A program made the position numbers and the translations under genes. Under the pieces are notes generated by a model, which did no database searches, was not told the origin of the DNA, and saw nothing but the letters and a program-made list of their open reading frames with translations. Shown piece by piece: positions 8,788-20,617 of a stretch of 64,000 nt of DNA; the first letter of the stretch is position 1, and every line of letters begins with the position of its first letter. This DNA is from Sulfurimonas hydrogeniphila (GTDB taxonomy: Bacteria > Campylobacterota > Campylobacteria > Campylobacterales > Sulfurimonadaceae). The stretch spans positions 682,001 through 746,000 of the forward strand of contig NZ_CP035534.1 in the NCBI RefSeq assembly GCF_009068765.1, written 5' to 3'.

Positions 8788-9888
8788 ATGTTTACAGATA
8801 GTGTCGAATTAACAGTTAGTTCTGGAAAAGGCGGGCAAGGGTGTGTGGCTTTTCGCCGTGAAAAGTTTGTACTCAATGGTGGTCCAAACGGTGGCGACGG
8901 CGGAAAAGGCGGTGATATATGGTTTAAGTGTGACAACAATACGCATACACTTTCACACTTCCAGAGAAAAATGCATATAAAAGCTGAAAACGGCAAACCC
9001 GGCGAAGGTTCAAACTGTACCGGAAAATCAGGGGCAAAAAAAGTCATTATTGTCCCACCCGGAACACAGATTATTGACCAGGAAAGCGGTGAAGTTCTTT
9101 TTGATATGGTTGAAGACGGACAGGAAGTGAAATTTCTGCAAGGCGGAAAAGGCGGACTCGGCAATACACACTTTAAGTCACCTACAAACCAAAGACCGAC
9201 GTATGCACAGCCTGGTGAAAAGGGTGAAACGAGAAATATCAAGCTTGATTTGAAACTGATTGCAGATATCGGACTGGTCGGTTTTCCAAATGTCGGAAAG
9301 TCTACGCTTATTTCTACTGTGTCCAATGCAAGACCTGAAATTGCAAATTATGAGTTTACAACATTAACGCCGAAACTCGGTCAGGTAAATATCGGAGATT
9401 ATGAATCATTTGTTATGGCAGATATTCCCGGAATTATCGGCGGAGCGCATGAAGGCAAAGGCCTTGGAATAGAATTTCTTCGTCATATCGAAAGAACAGA
9501 GATATTGCTGTTTATGATAGACTTGGCATCGTACAGAGATCTCAAAGAACAGATAGAGGTACTCAAAGACGAAGTAGCTTCTTTTTCGCAAAAGTTGGGC
9601 ACTTCGCGATATGCAATAGCATTAACACGAACAGATATAGTGCCTCAAGAAGAAGTTTCCCAAAAAATCGCCGAATTTATCAAGATGCTTGATCTTGAGT
9701 CCAGCAAGGGAAGTGAATTTGATTTTGATGAGGATTTGCCTTATTTTATTCAGGGGAGTGTTGATGAAACATTAGGGTATGATAGAGAAAAACCTTATTT
9801 TGTTGTGCCTATTTCTTCCGCGATTAACAAAAATATTGAACCTTTAAAGTACGCACTCTTTAATTTAGTACAGCAAACAAGGCAGTAA
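8788..9888 (+). CDS. obgE: GTPase Obg
   Basis: A ribosome-associated GTPase involved in 50S maturation and stress control. The 366 residues form the glycine-rich Obg domain (about 1-157, e.g. [12 protein letters not shown]) and a G domain with G1 [10 protein letters not shown]3 DIPG and G5-like PISS. The G4 position reads TRTD instead of NKxD, a conservative Lys-to-Arg change at a guanine-contacting site. The long C-terminal tail of some Obg proteins is absent. It lies directly upstream of proB. Confidence 0.96.
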   Translation: MFTDSVELTVSSGKGGQGCVAFRREKFVLNGGPNGGDGGKGGDIWFKCDNNTHTLSHFQRKMHIKAENGKPGEGSNCTGKSGAKKVIIVPPGTQIIDQESGEVLFDMVEDGQEVKFLQGGKGGLGNTHFKSPTNQRPTYAQPGEKGETRNIKLDLKLIADIGLVGFPNVGKSTLISTVSNARPEIANYEFTTLTPKLGQVNIGDYESFVMADIPGIIGGAHEGKGLGIEFLRHIERTEILLFMIDLASYRDLKEQIEVLKDEVASFSQKLGTSRYAIALTRTDIVPQEEVSQKIAEFIKMLDLESSKGSEFDFDEDLPYFIQGSVDETLGYDREKPYFVVPISSAINKNIEPLKYALFNLVQQTRQ

Positions 9889-9892
9889 TTCC

Positions 9893-10654
9893 ATGCGTGT
9901 TGTAGTCAAAGTAGGCAGTGCCGTCTTAACCCAGGATGGCAATATAGCACTTGATCGTATGCGTTCTCTCGTAGAATTTCTAAGCGAGTTAAAAAAAGAG
10001 CATGAAGTGATTTTGGTCTCTTCCGGTGCAGTTGCGGGTGGTTATACCGAGCTGAAACTTGATAGAAACAATATTGCGAACAAACAGGCTTTAGCTGCAA
10101 TAGGCCAGCCTGTTTTGATGAATAAATATGCGAACAAGTTTTCAAAATACGAAATACTGACAGCACAGGTGTTAGTGACTGCTGCAAATTTGAATACTCC
10201 TTCTGATATTAAGCGTGTGCGCGCAACTGTTGAAACACTTTTGCAAAACAGTGTGCTTCCTATTGTCAATGAAAATGATGCAACGGCAACAGATGAACTT
10301 GAACTTGGTGACAATGACCAGCTCTCAGCATATATAGCAAAAGACATGCAGGCCGATATGCTTGTGATTCTTTCAGATATTGATGCCTATTATGACAGCG
10401 ATCCGAGAAAAAATCCCGAGGCAAAAGCATTCAAAACAGTAAACAAAATCAGTGAGGAAGAACTGCATAAAGAAGTCACTCCAAACAATGTTTTTGCAAC
10501 AGGGGGTATCGTTACGAAACTAAAAGCCGCAGAATATCTTCTGCAGGCAAACATAGATACATTTCTTGCCAGTGGTTTTGATTTAAGTGATGTGAAAAGT
10601 TTTATGCTTGAAGGTTCCCACAAGGGCGGTACTCTCTTTACATGTAAAGGTTAG
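9893..10654 (+). CDS. proB: Glutamate 5-kinase (short form without PUA domain)
   Basis: The first step of proline synthesis, phosphorylating glutamate. The 253 residues comprise only the amino-acid kinase domain: KVGSAVLT at the start, LVSSGAVAGGYTEL, PIVNENDATATDELELGDNDQLSA, and ATGGIVTKLKAA. The C-terminal PUA domain present in E. coli (367 residues) is missing, as in other Campylobacterota. The other proline genes, proC and proA, are 47 kb away in this window. A TTACATGTAA copy lies at its 3' end (10638). Confidence 0.95.
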   Translation: MRVVVKVGSAVLTQDGNIALDRMRSLVEFLSELKKEHEVILVSSGAVAGGYTELKLDRNNIANKQALAAIGQPVLMNKYANKFSKYEILTAQVLVTAANLNTPSDIKRVRATVETLLQNSVLPIVNENDATATDELELGDNDQLSAYIAKDMQADMLVILSDIDAYYDSDPRKNPEAKAFKTVNKISEEELHKEVTPNNVFATGGIVTKLKAAEYLLQANIDTFLASGFDLSDVKSFMLEGSHKGGTLFTCKG

Positions 10655-10656
10655 CA

Positions 10657-11571
10657 ATGAAAAATATAATATTTATGGGGACACCTGAGTATGCCCAGAA
10701 AATTCTTCAAAAAGTAATAGCAACAGAAGATATAAATGTTGTTGCCGTCTATACACAGCCTGACAAACCTGTCGGGCGCAAAAAAGTACTTACGCCTCCT
10801 CCTGTGAAGCTTACTGCGCAAGAGCATAACATTCCGCTCTATCAGCCAAAAAAACTTCGGGATGAGGAAACTGTAAAAGAGATTCTGGAAATTCCCTGTG
10901 ATTTTATAGTGGTGGCCGCATACGGGCAGATTTTACCACGAGAAATTTTAGATCATGCACCCTGTATCAATCTTCACGCTTCGGTTTTACCGCAATATCG
11001 CGGAGCAAGCCCGATACAGCAAACCTTGTTAAACGGTGACAAGGCAACCGGTGTAACTGCCATGCTTATGGAAGAGGGGCTCGATACGGGTGACATTTTA
11101 AAAATCGAGAAAGTCTCTGTCGGTGAGGAGATGATGGTTGAAGAGTTGTTTGAAAAGCTTACACAGACTGCTGCTGATCTGACGATAGATGTGCTGCGCA
11201 ATTTTCATACATATACGCCCAAAAAACAGGATGATGCGCATGCTTCTTATTGTAAAAAAATAACAAAAGCAGACGGTGCAGTTGTTTTTGACAATGCGCA
11301 GGAGATTTATAACAAATACCGTGCTTTTACACCATGGCCGGGAATTTATCTTGCAAGCGGACTGAAACTAAAAGAGATACAGCTTGAAAAAAAAGATGAA
11401 GAACATGCTGATGCCGGCAAAATAACTGCAATAGACAAAAAAAGTATTGTCGTTACATGTAAGCAGGGGGCTCTTCGTATTTATAAGGTACAGCCACAGT
11501 CAAAAAAAGAGATGGATGTTATCTCTTATATTAACGGGAAAAGACTCGGACTTGAAGATACATTACTATAA
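10657..11571 (+). CDS. fmt: Methionyl-tRNA formyltransferase
   Basis: Formylates initiator Met-tRNA. The 304 residues contain the N-terminal formyltransferase domain with FMGTPEYA, the catalytic NLHASVLPQYRGASPIQ loop and GVTAMLMEEGLDTGD, followed by the smaller C-terminal domain (FTPWPGIYL). It begins two bases after proB and overlaps the birA start by 20 bases. TTACATGTAA occurs at 11453 as Thr-Cys-Lys. Confidence 0.96.
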   Translation: MKNIIFMGTPEYAQKILQKVIATEDINVVAVYTQPDKPVGRKKVLTPPPVKLTAQEHNIPLYQPKKLRDEETVKEILEIPCDFIVVAAYGQILPREILDHAPCINLHASVLPQYRGASPIQQTLLNGDKATGVTAMLMEEGLDTGDILKIEKVSVGEEMMVEELFEKLTQTAADLTIDVLRNFHTYTPKKQDDAHASYCKKITKADGAVVFDNAQEIYNKYRAFTPWPGIYLASGLKLKEIQLEKKDEEHADAGKITAIDKKSIVVTCKQGALRIYKVQPQSKKEMDVISYINGKRLGLEDTLL

Positions 11572-12187
11572 TACACTGCCATCAACGCAGCTTTTTTTAA
11601 AAGAACAGTTGAAAAACAAGAAGCTGACTGCTCCTGTGGCTGTGGTTGCAGATATTCAGACAAAGGGAATCGGCAGTCGAAACAACGAATGGAGTTCCCA
11701 AAAAGGAAATCTTTTTTTGTCCTTTGCACTCGATACAGAACAATTGCCTCATGATTTAAAATTAGAATCTGTGTCACTGTACTTTTCTTATCTGCTCAAA
11801 GAAACTTTATCTGAATTTGGTTCAAAAGTTTTTTTAAAGTGGCCGAATGATTTTTATATCGGTACAAAAAAAACAGGCGGAATGATTACAAACAGAGTAG
11901 ACGATACACTTGTCTGCGGTGTGGGAATAAACCTTGTAACAGCACCACAGGGCTTTGCATCATTGGATATTACGCTCAACAGAAAAATATTAATTGCAGC
12001 ATATTTGAAAAATATAGAAAAAAAGGTTTTATGGAAGCAAGTTTTTAGCAAATATAAGTTAGAATTTGAAAACAACAAGGAGTTTTTTACCCATAGTGAT
12101 GGTAAAAAAATATCACTTGAGTCTTGTGTACTCGAGAGTGATGGCAGTTTGAATATAAATGGTGAGAGGATATACAGCAGGCGATGA
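11552..12187 (+). CDS. birA: Biotin--[acetyl-CoA-carboxylase] ligase
   Basis: Attaches biotin to the carboxyl carrier protein. About 211 residues from TTG 11552, which yields MKIHYYNTLPSTQ, the usual N-terminus; longer in-frame starts lie inside fmt and add non-homologous sequence. It has the catalytic domain only (KWPND and GVGINL motifs) and no N-terminal repressor helix-turn-helix. The biotin-binding loop, usually GRGRxGR, reads GIGSRNNEW, diverged but aligned. It overlaps parA by four bases. Confidence 0.88.
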   Translation: MKIHYYNTLPSTQLFLKEQLKNKKLTAPVAVVADIQTKGIGSRNNEWSSQKGNLFLSFALDTEQLPHDLKLESVSLYFSYLLKETLSEFGSKVFLKWPNDFYIGTKKTGGMITNRVDDTLVCGVGINLVTAPQGFASLDITLNRKILIAAYLKNIEKKVLWKQVFSKYKLEFENNKEFFTHSDGKKISLESCVLESDGSLNINGERIYSRR

Positions 12188-12966
12188 GTGAAGTAATAGT
12201 AATTGCAAATCAAAAGGGCGGAGTAGGCAAAACGACTACCGCTGTAAACTTGGCAGCGTCACTTGCTGTTGCAGAAAAAAAAGTGCTTTTGATTGACTCA
12301 GATCCGCAGGCAAATGCCACGACATCATTGGGCTTTCACAGAAATGATTATGAGTTTAATATTTATCATGTGCTTATAGGTACAAAAAAGCTCAAAGAAA
12401 TTATTCTCAAATCAGACCTGCCTACCCTGCATTTAGCACCTTCAAACATAGGTCTTGTGGGAATAGAAAAAGAGTATTATGATGCAGACAAAGCCAAAGG
12501 GCGTGAACTTGTTTTGAAAAAAGCGATTGCAAATGTACAAAAAGAGTATGATTATATTATTATAGATTCTCCGCCGGCGCTTGGTCCGATGACGATCAAT
12601 GCACTTTCAGCGGCAAACTCGGTCATTATTCCGATACAGTGTGAATTTTTTGCACTTGAAGGGTTGGCACAGCTTCTCAATACTGTCAAGTTGGTAAGAA
12701 AATCAATTAATCCGAAACTTGCGGTAAGAGGCTTTCTTCCAACTATGTTTTCATCACAAAACAATTTGTCCAAACAGGTATTTGCAGATTTGCGTCAGCA
12801 TTTTAAAGGCAAACTGTTTAAAGATGCTGCAGATAAATATATAGTGGTACCGAGAAATGTAAGACTTGCAGAATCTCCGTCATTCGGAAAACCTGCAATC
12901 TTGTATGATGTAAAATCAAGCGGTTCTATTGCATACCAAAATTTAGCACAGGCGATTATACGATAA
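12184..12966 (+). CDS. parA: Chromosome partitioning ATPase ParA (Soj)
   Basis: A 260-residue deviant Walker ATPase that moves the origin region with ParB. The P-loop KGGVGKTTTAVNL is at residues 10-22, followed by DSDPQANAT and DSPPALGP. ATGA overlaps with birA upstream; the stop overlaps the parB ATG. I found no ParB-binding palindrome of the GTTTCACGTGAAAC type in the window. Confidence 0.96.
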   Translation: MSEVIVIANQKGGVGKTTTAVNLAASLAVAEKKVLLIDSDPQANATTSLGFHRNDYEFNIYHVLIGTKKLKEIILKSDLPTLHLAPSNIGLVGIEKEYYDADKAKGRELVLKKAIANVQKEYDYIIIDSPPALGPMTINALSAANSVIIPIQCEFFALEGLAQLLNTVKLVRKSINPKLAVRGFLPTMFSSQNNLSKQVFADLRQHFKGKLFKDAADKYIVVPRNVRLAESPSFGKPAILYDVKSSGSIAYQNLAQAIIR

Positions 12967-13814
12967 TGAAGTCACAAAAACTAGGCAGAGGGCTGGACGC
13001 TCTTCTTGGAGAAATAGACGAAGCATATGAAAATGAAGGAAGCCAGTATGATGCTGTATTGGAGATTCCGCTCAAAGATATCCGACCGAATCCTTTTCAG
13101 CCAAGAAAATCCTTTGACGAAACTGCTCTTCTGGAACTTGCCGAATCCATAAAAAATGACGGACTGATTCAGCCTATAGTTGTAACAGAAGATATTGACG
13201 GCTATATCTTAATTGCAGGAGAGCGGCGACTACGCGCCTCAAAGCTTGCAAAACTCAAAGAGATACGGGCAGTAGTTCTCAACTCTGATGAACAAAAAAT
13301 GCGGCAATTCGCGTTGATTGAAAATATTCAAAGAGAAGAATTAAATGCTGTAGAACTGGCAGAGGCATATACAGAACTTATAAAGCTGCATGATGTAACA
13401 CATGACGAACTTGCCAATATTATTCATAAAAGCAGAACCCATATAACAAATACTCTGCGTCTGCTGCAGCTTGCTCCAAAGACACAAAAGGCACTGGTTG
13501 AAAAAAAGATTTCAGCAGGACATGCAAAAGTAATGGTTGGGTTAAATGAAAAAGACCAGCAGCTGATACTCAATTCGATTATAGGGCAGAAACTGAGTGT
13601 ACGCGAAGTTGAAGCTATGATAAAAAACATGAAAAATGTAGAGCCTGCACCAACTGAGTCTGTCAAAAAGAGCGATACCGATTATGATTTTACACAGATA
13701 AAAGAAAAATTCAGTGCACTTGGATTCCATGTAAAGGCTTCTAAAAATAAAATAAGCGTCAGTTTTGCATCACAAGATGAAATTGATGAATTTTTGACAC
13801 ATTTTAGAAACTAA
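12966..13814 (+). CDS. parB: Chromosome partitioning protein ParB
   Basis: A 282-residue CTPase/DNA-binding clamp. The N-terminal KLGRGLDALLG start, the LKDIRPNPFQPRKSFD box, the CTP-binding GERRLRASKLA motif, ENIQREELNAVELA and a central helix-turn-helix (TRTHITNTLRLLQL) are all present, with a C-terminal dimerisation segment. It is cotranscribed with parA and ends 84 bases before the ATP synthase operon. Confidence 0.96.
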   Translation: MKSQKLGRGLDALLGEIDEAYENEGSQYDAVLEIPLKDIRPNPFQPRKSFDETALLELAESIKNDGLIQPIVVTEDIDGYILIAGERRLRASKLAKLKEIRAVVLNSDEQKMRQFALIENIQREELNAVELAEAYTELIKLHDVTHDELANIIHKSRTHITNTLRLLQLAPKTQKALVEKKISAGHAKVMVGLNEKDQQLILNSIIGQKLSVREVEAMIKNMKNVEPAPTESVKKSDTDYDFTQIKEKFSALGFHVKASKNKISVSFASQDEIDEFLTHFRN

Positions 13815-13870
13815 TCACTCAAATAACAAATTTATACCTCCATTTAACTATCGTTTCAATTTTATAATAG

Positions 13871-13876
13871 TATAAT
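13871..13876 (+). promoter_or_regulatory. ATP synthase operon promoter -10 box
   Basis: TATAATCACGC, identical to the rpsO promoter core, 28 bases before atpF'. A second TATAAT overlaps just upstream at 13863-13868. AGGAGG at 13890-13895 is a strong ribosome-binding site. Confidence 0.65.
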
Positions 13877-13898
13877 CACGCAACTTTTAGGAGGTGCT

Positions 13899-14321
13899 AT
13901 GTTAGATATAAATCCAATACTACTTTTGGCTACATTTGTTGTATTTGTTTCCCTTATAGCCGTTCTGAACAGTTGGCTTTATAACCCATTACTTTCTTTT
14001 ATGCAAAAGCGTGATGATGACATTAAAAAAGATCTTGAAAAAGTAGGATCAAATGACAATGAAATCAATGAGCTCAAAGCAAAAGCAGAGTCAATAATTA
14101 TGAATGCCAAGCTGGAAGCTGCGGCCCTAAGAGAAAAAGTTATCGCGGATGCTAAGGAATTAGCTGACAGTAAGTTAGAATCAAAACGTGCTGAACTCGC
14201 GGCAGAGTATTTAGAGTTTGAGCAATCACTTGCAAAATCTAAAGATGAGTTGACTTCTGACTTAATGTCACAAGTTCCGGTATTTAAAGAAGCTGTAAAA
14301 GCTAAATTTAGTCAGATATAA
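13899..14321 (+). CDS. atpF': ATP synthase subunit b'
   Basis: A 140-residue peripheral-stalk subunit: one N-terminal transmembrane helix (about residues 6-26) and a long charged helical region. It is the first of two b-type genes, a heterodimeric stalk typical of Campylobacterota and of photosynthetic bacteria. Subunits a and c are not encoded in this window, so F0 is split between loci. Confidence 0.9.
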   Translation: MLDINPILLLATFVVFVSLIAVLNSWLYNPLLSFMQKRDDDIKKDLEKVGSNDNEINELKAKAESIIMNAKLEAAALREKVIADAKELADSKLESKRAELAAEYLEFEQSLAKSKDELTSDLMSQVPVFKEAVKAKFSQI

Positions 14322-14330
14322 AGGTGTAAT

Positions 14331-14843
14331 GTGAGTAGAATTTTAGTATTAATGCTAATGATATCAACTTATGCATTGGCATCTGGGCACGAGCATGCAG
14401 GAACAGACATAGTTCAAAGAACTGTAAACTTTCTGTTATTTGCCGGGCTTGTTTGGTATCTAGTTGGGGAACCTGTAAAGAATTTCTTTGCATCAAGAAG
14501 TCAGGCAATAGCTGACGAATTGAAAAAGGTTCAGGAAAAGCTGAATGAATCAATCGCTCTTAAAAAAGAGGCATTGGCAAAAATTTCTGAGGCTGAAAAG
14601 TTTGCTGAAGAGTTGGCGATTGTTTCTAAAAAAGAGAACAAAATTTTGAATGACACGATTATTGCACAGGCAGAAAGTGATATTGAAGCTATGGTGAAAA
14701 AATTTGCTCTCAAAAAAGAATTTGAAGAAAAGAAAATGATTCGCAGTGTTGTTGAAGATGTCTTAAAAGAGACATTGAAACAAAGCAGTGATAGTTTTGA
14801 CAGAGAAACTATGGCTAATATCATTTTGAAAAAGGTTGCCTGA
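14331..14843 (+). CDS. atpF: ATP synthase subunit b
   Basis: A 170-residue second b subunit with a short hydrophobic leader (LVLMLMISTYALASG), then a transmembrane helix near residues 30-50 (FLLFAGLVWYLVGEPV) and a long coiled coil. Start is GTG 14331, with AAGGTGT just before it. The N-terminal leader could be a cleaved signal or an additional membrane segment. Confidence 0.92.
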   Translation: MSRILVLMLMISTYALASGHEHAGTDIVQRTVNFLLFAGLVWYLVGEPVKNFFASRSQAIADELKKVQEKLNESIALKKEALAKISEAEKFAEELAIVSKKENKILNDTIIAQAESDIEAMVKKFALKKEFEEKKMIRSVVEDVLKETLKQSSDSFDRETMANIILKKVA

Positions 14844-14844
14844 T

Positions 14845-15378
14845 ATGGAAGAACTGATTGCAAAACGATACATAAAAGCTTTAGGTATGGGTTCTGACTT
14901 AGCATCTATGCAAAATATGACAACAGTATTTTCTGCCTTGGCAGAGTCATTTAAAAATGACAAGTTTGTCAGTATTATTGCTAACCCAAGCATAAAAGCT
15001 CAAGAAAAATCAAAGATTTTGTTAGAGGCGGTAAAAAGTGCCAACTCTGATAAAATCAACAACTTTATCAAGCTGTTGGTAGAAAACAAACGTATCAATA
15101 TTATTCCGGCAATTGCACAGGAATTGAAAAGTGATTTGGCAAAAGCGGCTAAAACTTATGAAGGTGTTATTTACAGTGATACAGATATCAATTCAAAAGT
15201 AATAGAAGAATTGAGTGCCGGCTTAGGCAAAAAGTATGATGTAACTATCAGCCTGACATTTGTTAAAAATGACTTTAACGGTATAAAAGTAGAAGTAGAA
15301 GGTCTTGGTATAGAAATTAATTTTTCTAAAGACAGAATAGACAGACAAATTATAGAACATATAATAAAAGCAATTTAA
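14845..15378 (+). CDS. atpH: ATP synthase subunit delta
   Basis: A 177-residue OSCP/delta subunit joining the stalk to the top of F1. Start ATG 14845 gives [13 protein letters not shown], the standard helical beginning; the in-frame TTG at 14836 is less likely. The C-terminal part ([30 protein letters not shown]) matches the beta-rich domain of the family. Confidence 0.94.
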   Translation: MEELIAKRYIKALGMGSDLASMQNMTTVFSALAESFKNDKFVSIIANPSIKAQEKSKILLEAVKSANSDKINNFIKLLVENKRINIIPAIAQELKSDLAKAAKTYEGVIYSDTDINSKVIEELSAGLGKKYDVTISLTFVKNDFNGIKVEVEGLGIEINFSKDRIDRQIIEHIIKAI

Positions 15379-15401
15379 CTTTCAATGAGAGGAGAACAAT
15401 A

Positions 15402-16919
15402 GTGGTAGCAAAAATTCAAGCTGATGAAATCAGCTCAATAATTAAAGAGCGTATCGACAACTTTGAACTAAGTGTTGATATCAATGAAACAGGTAAAATT
15501 GTTTCTTATGCCGATGGTGTTGCGAAGGTTTACGGACTGAGCAATGTTATGGCGGGAGAAATGGTAGAATTTGAAGAGGGAACAAAAGGTTTGGTTCTAA
15601 ACCTGGAAGAGAGCAGCGTTGGTGTTGTTATTCTCGGTTCTGGTCCTGAACTTCGTGAGGGAATGAGCGTGAAGCGTTTGGGAACACTTCTAAAAGTTCC
15701 TGTAGGGGATGCCCTTCTTGGCCGTGTTGTAAATGCACTTGGCGAACCGATTGACGGTAAGGGTCCGATTGATACTACAGAAGTTCGTTTTGTAGAAGAA
15801 AAAGCACCTGGAATTATGGACAGAAAATCTGTACATGAGCCACTTGCAACGGGTATCAAAGCAATTGATGCACTTGTTCCGATTGGTCGCGGGCAACGTG
15901 AACTTATCATCGGTGACAGACAAACCGGTAAAACTACAGTTGCGTTAGATGCAATCATCAACCAAAAAGGCAACGGTGTTGTATGTATATATGTTGCCAT
16001 CGGTCAAAAAGAGTCGACTGTTGCACAAATCGTTCGTCGTCTGGAAGATCACGGAGCAATGGAGTATACAATTATTGTATCTGCTACTGCTGCTGAAGCT
16101 GCTGCACTTCAATTTTTAGCTCCGTATACCGGTGTTACTATGGGTGAGTATTTCCGTGACAATGCAAGACACGGTTTGATTGTATATGATGATTTGTCAA
16201 AACATGCGGTTGCATATCGTGAAATGTCACTGATTCTTCGTCGTCCTCCGGGTCGTGAAGCATATCCTGGTGATGTTTTTTATGTTCACTCCCGTTTGCT
16301 TGAGCGTGCTGCAAAAATGTCTGACGAAAACGGAGCCGGTTCTTTAACTGCTCTTCCTATTATTGAAACACAGGCCGGAGACGTTGCGGCATATATTCCT
16401 ACGAATGTTATCTCTATTACCGATGGTCAGATTTTCTTGGAAACTGACTTGTTTAATTCAGGTGTTCGTCCTGCGATCAATGTCGGTCTTTCAGTATCTC
16501 GTGTTGGTGGTGCTGCGCAAATTAAAGCTACAAAACAGGTGGCAGGTACATTAAGACTTGATCTTGCATCATTTAGAGAATTGCAGGCATTTGCCCAGTT
16601 CGCATCTGATCTTGATGAAGTTTCACGTAAACAGTTAGAGCGTGGACAAAGAATGGTTGAAATCCTAAAACAGGGGCCTTTTTCACCACTTCCTGCTGAA
16701 AAACAGGTTGTTATTATATTTGCCGGAAATGAAGGTTTCCTGGATGATATGGATGTATCAAATGTTGTTCGTTTTGAAGCAGAACTGTATCCGTTTATAG
16801 AAGCATCATATCCTCAGATCTTTGAAAATATCAGAAGTACTAAAAAAGTAGATGATGAAACAAAAACACTATTGATGAAAGCACTAGAAGAGTTCAAAGC
16901 CAGCTTTGTAGCTAACTAA
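15402..16919 (+). CDS. atpA: ATP synthase subunit alpha
   Basis: A 505-residue F1 alpha subunit with P-loop [26 protein letters not shown] and the [13 protein letters not shown] signature. Start GTG 15402 follows AGAGGAGAA. No TTACATGTAA copy occurs in this highly conserved gene. Confidence 0.99.
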   Translation: MVAKIQADEISSIIKERIDNFELSVDINETGKIVSYADGVAKVYGLSNVMAGEMVEFEEGTKGLVLNLEESSVGVVILGSGPELREGMSVKRLGTLLKVPVGDALLGRVVNALGEPIDGKGPIDTTEVRFVEEKAPGIMDRKSVHEPLATGIKAIDALVPIGRGQRELIIGDRQTGKTTVALDAIINQKGNGVVCIYVAIGQKESTVAQIVRRLEDHGAMEYTIIVSATAAEAAALQFLAPYTGVTMGEYFRDNARHGLIVYDDLSKHAVAYREMSLILRRPPGREAYPGDVFYVHSRLLERAAKMSDENGAGSLTALPIIETQAGDVAAYIPTNVISITDGQIFLETDLFNSGVRPAINVGLSVSRVGGAAQIKATKQVAGTLRLDLASFRELQAFAQFASDLDEVSRKQLERGQRMVEILKQGPFSPLPAEKQVVIIFAGNEGFLDDMDVSNVVRFEAELYPFIEASYPQIFENIRSTKKVDDETKTLLMKALEEFKASFVAN

Positions 16920-16929
16920 GGAATAACTT

Positions 16930-19226
<2,297 letters not shown>

Positions 19227-19253
19227 GCATATTGCTTAAGACAAAGGACTGTA

Positions 19254-19646
19254 ATGGATACATTTAAACTTGAAATCCTAACGCCTGACGGTGAAATCTA
19301 TAATGGTAAAGCTGTCAGTGTTGTTCTTCCTGGAAAAGAGGGAGAGTTTGGTGTTCTGGCAGGTCATGCATCTCTAACTACATTGTTAGAAGCTGGCGTG
19401 GTAGATATCGAAAAAGAAGATAAATCAGTCGAGTCTATTGTTGTTAACTGGGGTGTTGTTCAAGTTGATGAAGAAAAAGTTGTTATTTTGGTTGAAGGTG
19501 CTGCTGCAATTCGCGGTGAAACTGAATCTGAGATTGCGCAGGCACTTGATGCAGCAAAAAAACTTATTAATGAAATTGCAGATTCAAGCACTGCTATCGC
19601 ATCAGTATCAGCAAAAATAGAATCTGCCGCACAAAAGTTAATATAG
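19254..19646 (+). CDS. atpC: ATP synthase subunit epsilon
   Basis: A 130-residue subunit with the N-terminal beta-sandwich (TPDGEIYNGKAVSVVLPGKEGEFGVLAGH start region) and a C-terminal helical hairpin that regulates ATPase activity. It is the last atp gene and is followed after seven bases by tolQ, so the Tol-Pal genes are probably cotranscribed. Confidence 0.95.
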   Translation: MDTFKLEILTPDGEIYNGKAVSVVLPGKEGEFGVLAGHASLTTLLEAGVVDIEKEDKSVESIVVNWGVVQVDEEKVVILVEGAAAIRGETESEIAQALDAAKKLINEIADSSTAIASVSAKIESAAQKLI

Positions 19647-19653
19647 TAACCGT

Positions 19654-20220
19654 ATGATTAATAATTTAATAGATTTTTATCTAAAAAGCCACCCTGTGAC
19701 TCTCGGAGTATTGCTACTGCTCTCTTTATACTTTATAGTATTGAACTGGGTGTTTTTTTACCGCTATTTTTCTCTTAATAACTGGCTTTCTAGTGAAAGT
19801 GCTTCTCTTGAATCACTTTTACTTGGAGCTACTACTGTAAATGAAAACTCTTTTTTAAATAATTTTATAAAAACCAGTAATGTTGTTTCAAAAGAAGTTT
19901 TAGGACTCGGTATGCTTGCTGCGACAAAAGAAGCGACAAAAGGACTTTCTGTACTTTCTATTTTTGCTTCTACCTCTCCTTTTATCGGACTGTTTGGTAC
20001 AGTTGTTTCTATTTTAGATACATTTTCTCATATCGGACAAAACAGCGGAGGTATGTCAATTATTGCCAGTGGCGTTTCGGATGCATTAGTGGCAACCGCT
20101 TCAGGTATATTTGTAGCCACATTCGCCTATACATACCATCAGGTTTTAAAAAGAAAGTCATATGAACTTATAAGCTATCTCCAAATGCAAAGTGATGCGA
20201 TTTTAGCACGTAAGGCGTAA
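19654..20220 (+). CDS. tolQ: TolQ/ExbB-type proton channel protein
   Basis: A 188-residue MotA/TolQ/ExbB family protein with three membrane helices: about 18-38, then a pair in the C-terminal half with the STSPFIGLFGTVVSILDTF and VSDALVATASGIFVATFAY signatures. With TolR it forms the proton-driven motor that energises TolA across the envelope. Position immediately upstream of tolR, tolA and tolB favours TolQ over ExbB. Confidence 0.9.
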   Translation: MINNLIDFYLKSHPVTLGVLLLLSLYFIVLNWVFFYRYFSLNNWLSSESASLESLLLGATTVNENSFLNNFIKTSNVVSKEVLGLGMLAATKEATKGLSVLSIFASTSPFIGLFGTVVSILDTFSHIGQNSGGMSIIASGVSDALVATASGIFVATFAYTYHQVLKRKSYELISYLQMQSDAILARKA

Positions 20221-20224
20221 AACA

Positions 20225-20617
20225 GTGCTGTATGATTGGGAAGAAAAACCGGAGCTTAATATTACTCCCCTTGTGGATGTAATGCTTGTATTGCTTGTCG
20301 TTTTAATGGTTATCGCTCCAAATATTATATATGAAGAAAATATAAAACTGCCGCAGGGCTCAACAACTGAGCAACTCTCGAAGATTCCTCCTGTGCATAT
20401 AACAATAGACAAAGACAGAAATATAAAAGTCAATAAAGACAACTATCTCTTAAATGCTTTTATGGATAACTTTTCATTGTATGCAAGAAAGTTAAATAAA
20501 AAAGCAACTGTATTAATCAGTGCAGATAAACGTTTGGACTATGGTATAGTTATGTCAGTGCTTGCTGCGGTTAAACAGGCAGGTTTCACTGAGGTATCTT
20601 TAGCTACAAATGGATAA
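20225..20617 (+). CDS. tolR: TolR/ExbD-type protein
   Basis: A 130-residue protein with one N-terminal membrane helix (LNITPLVDVMLVLLVVLMVIAP region) carrying the proton-conducting aspartate in PLVDVMLVLLVV, then a periplasmic domain. Start is GTG 20225. It overlaps the next gene by eight bases. Confidence 0.9.
   Translation: MLYDWEEKPELNITPLVDVMLVLLVVLMVIAPNIIYEENIKLPQGSTTEQLSKIPPVHITIDKDRNIKVNKDNYLLNAFMDNFSLYARKLNKKATVLISADKRLDYGIVMSVLAAVKQAGFTEVSLATNG

Noticed and set aside
8745-9326. Minus-strand frame of 193 codons within obgE
   Set aside because: Proline-rich shadow of the glycine-rich Obg domain read in antisense.
12184-13898. Possible parS site near parAB
   Set aside because: I looked for GTTTCACGTGAAAC-like palindromes in and around the par genes and found none; TTACATGTAA does not fit the parS consensus.
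15530-16000. Minus-strand frame of 156 codons within atpA
   Set aside because: It is a shadow of the highly conserved atpA frame with no protein-like features.
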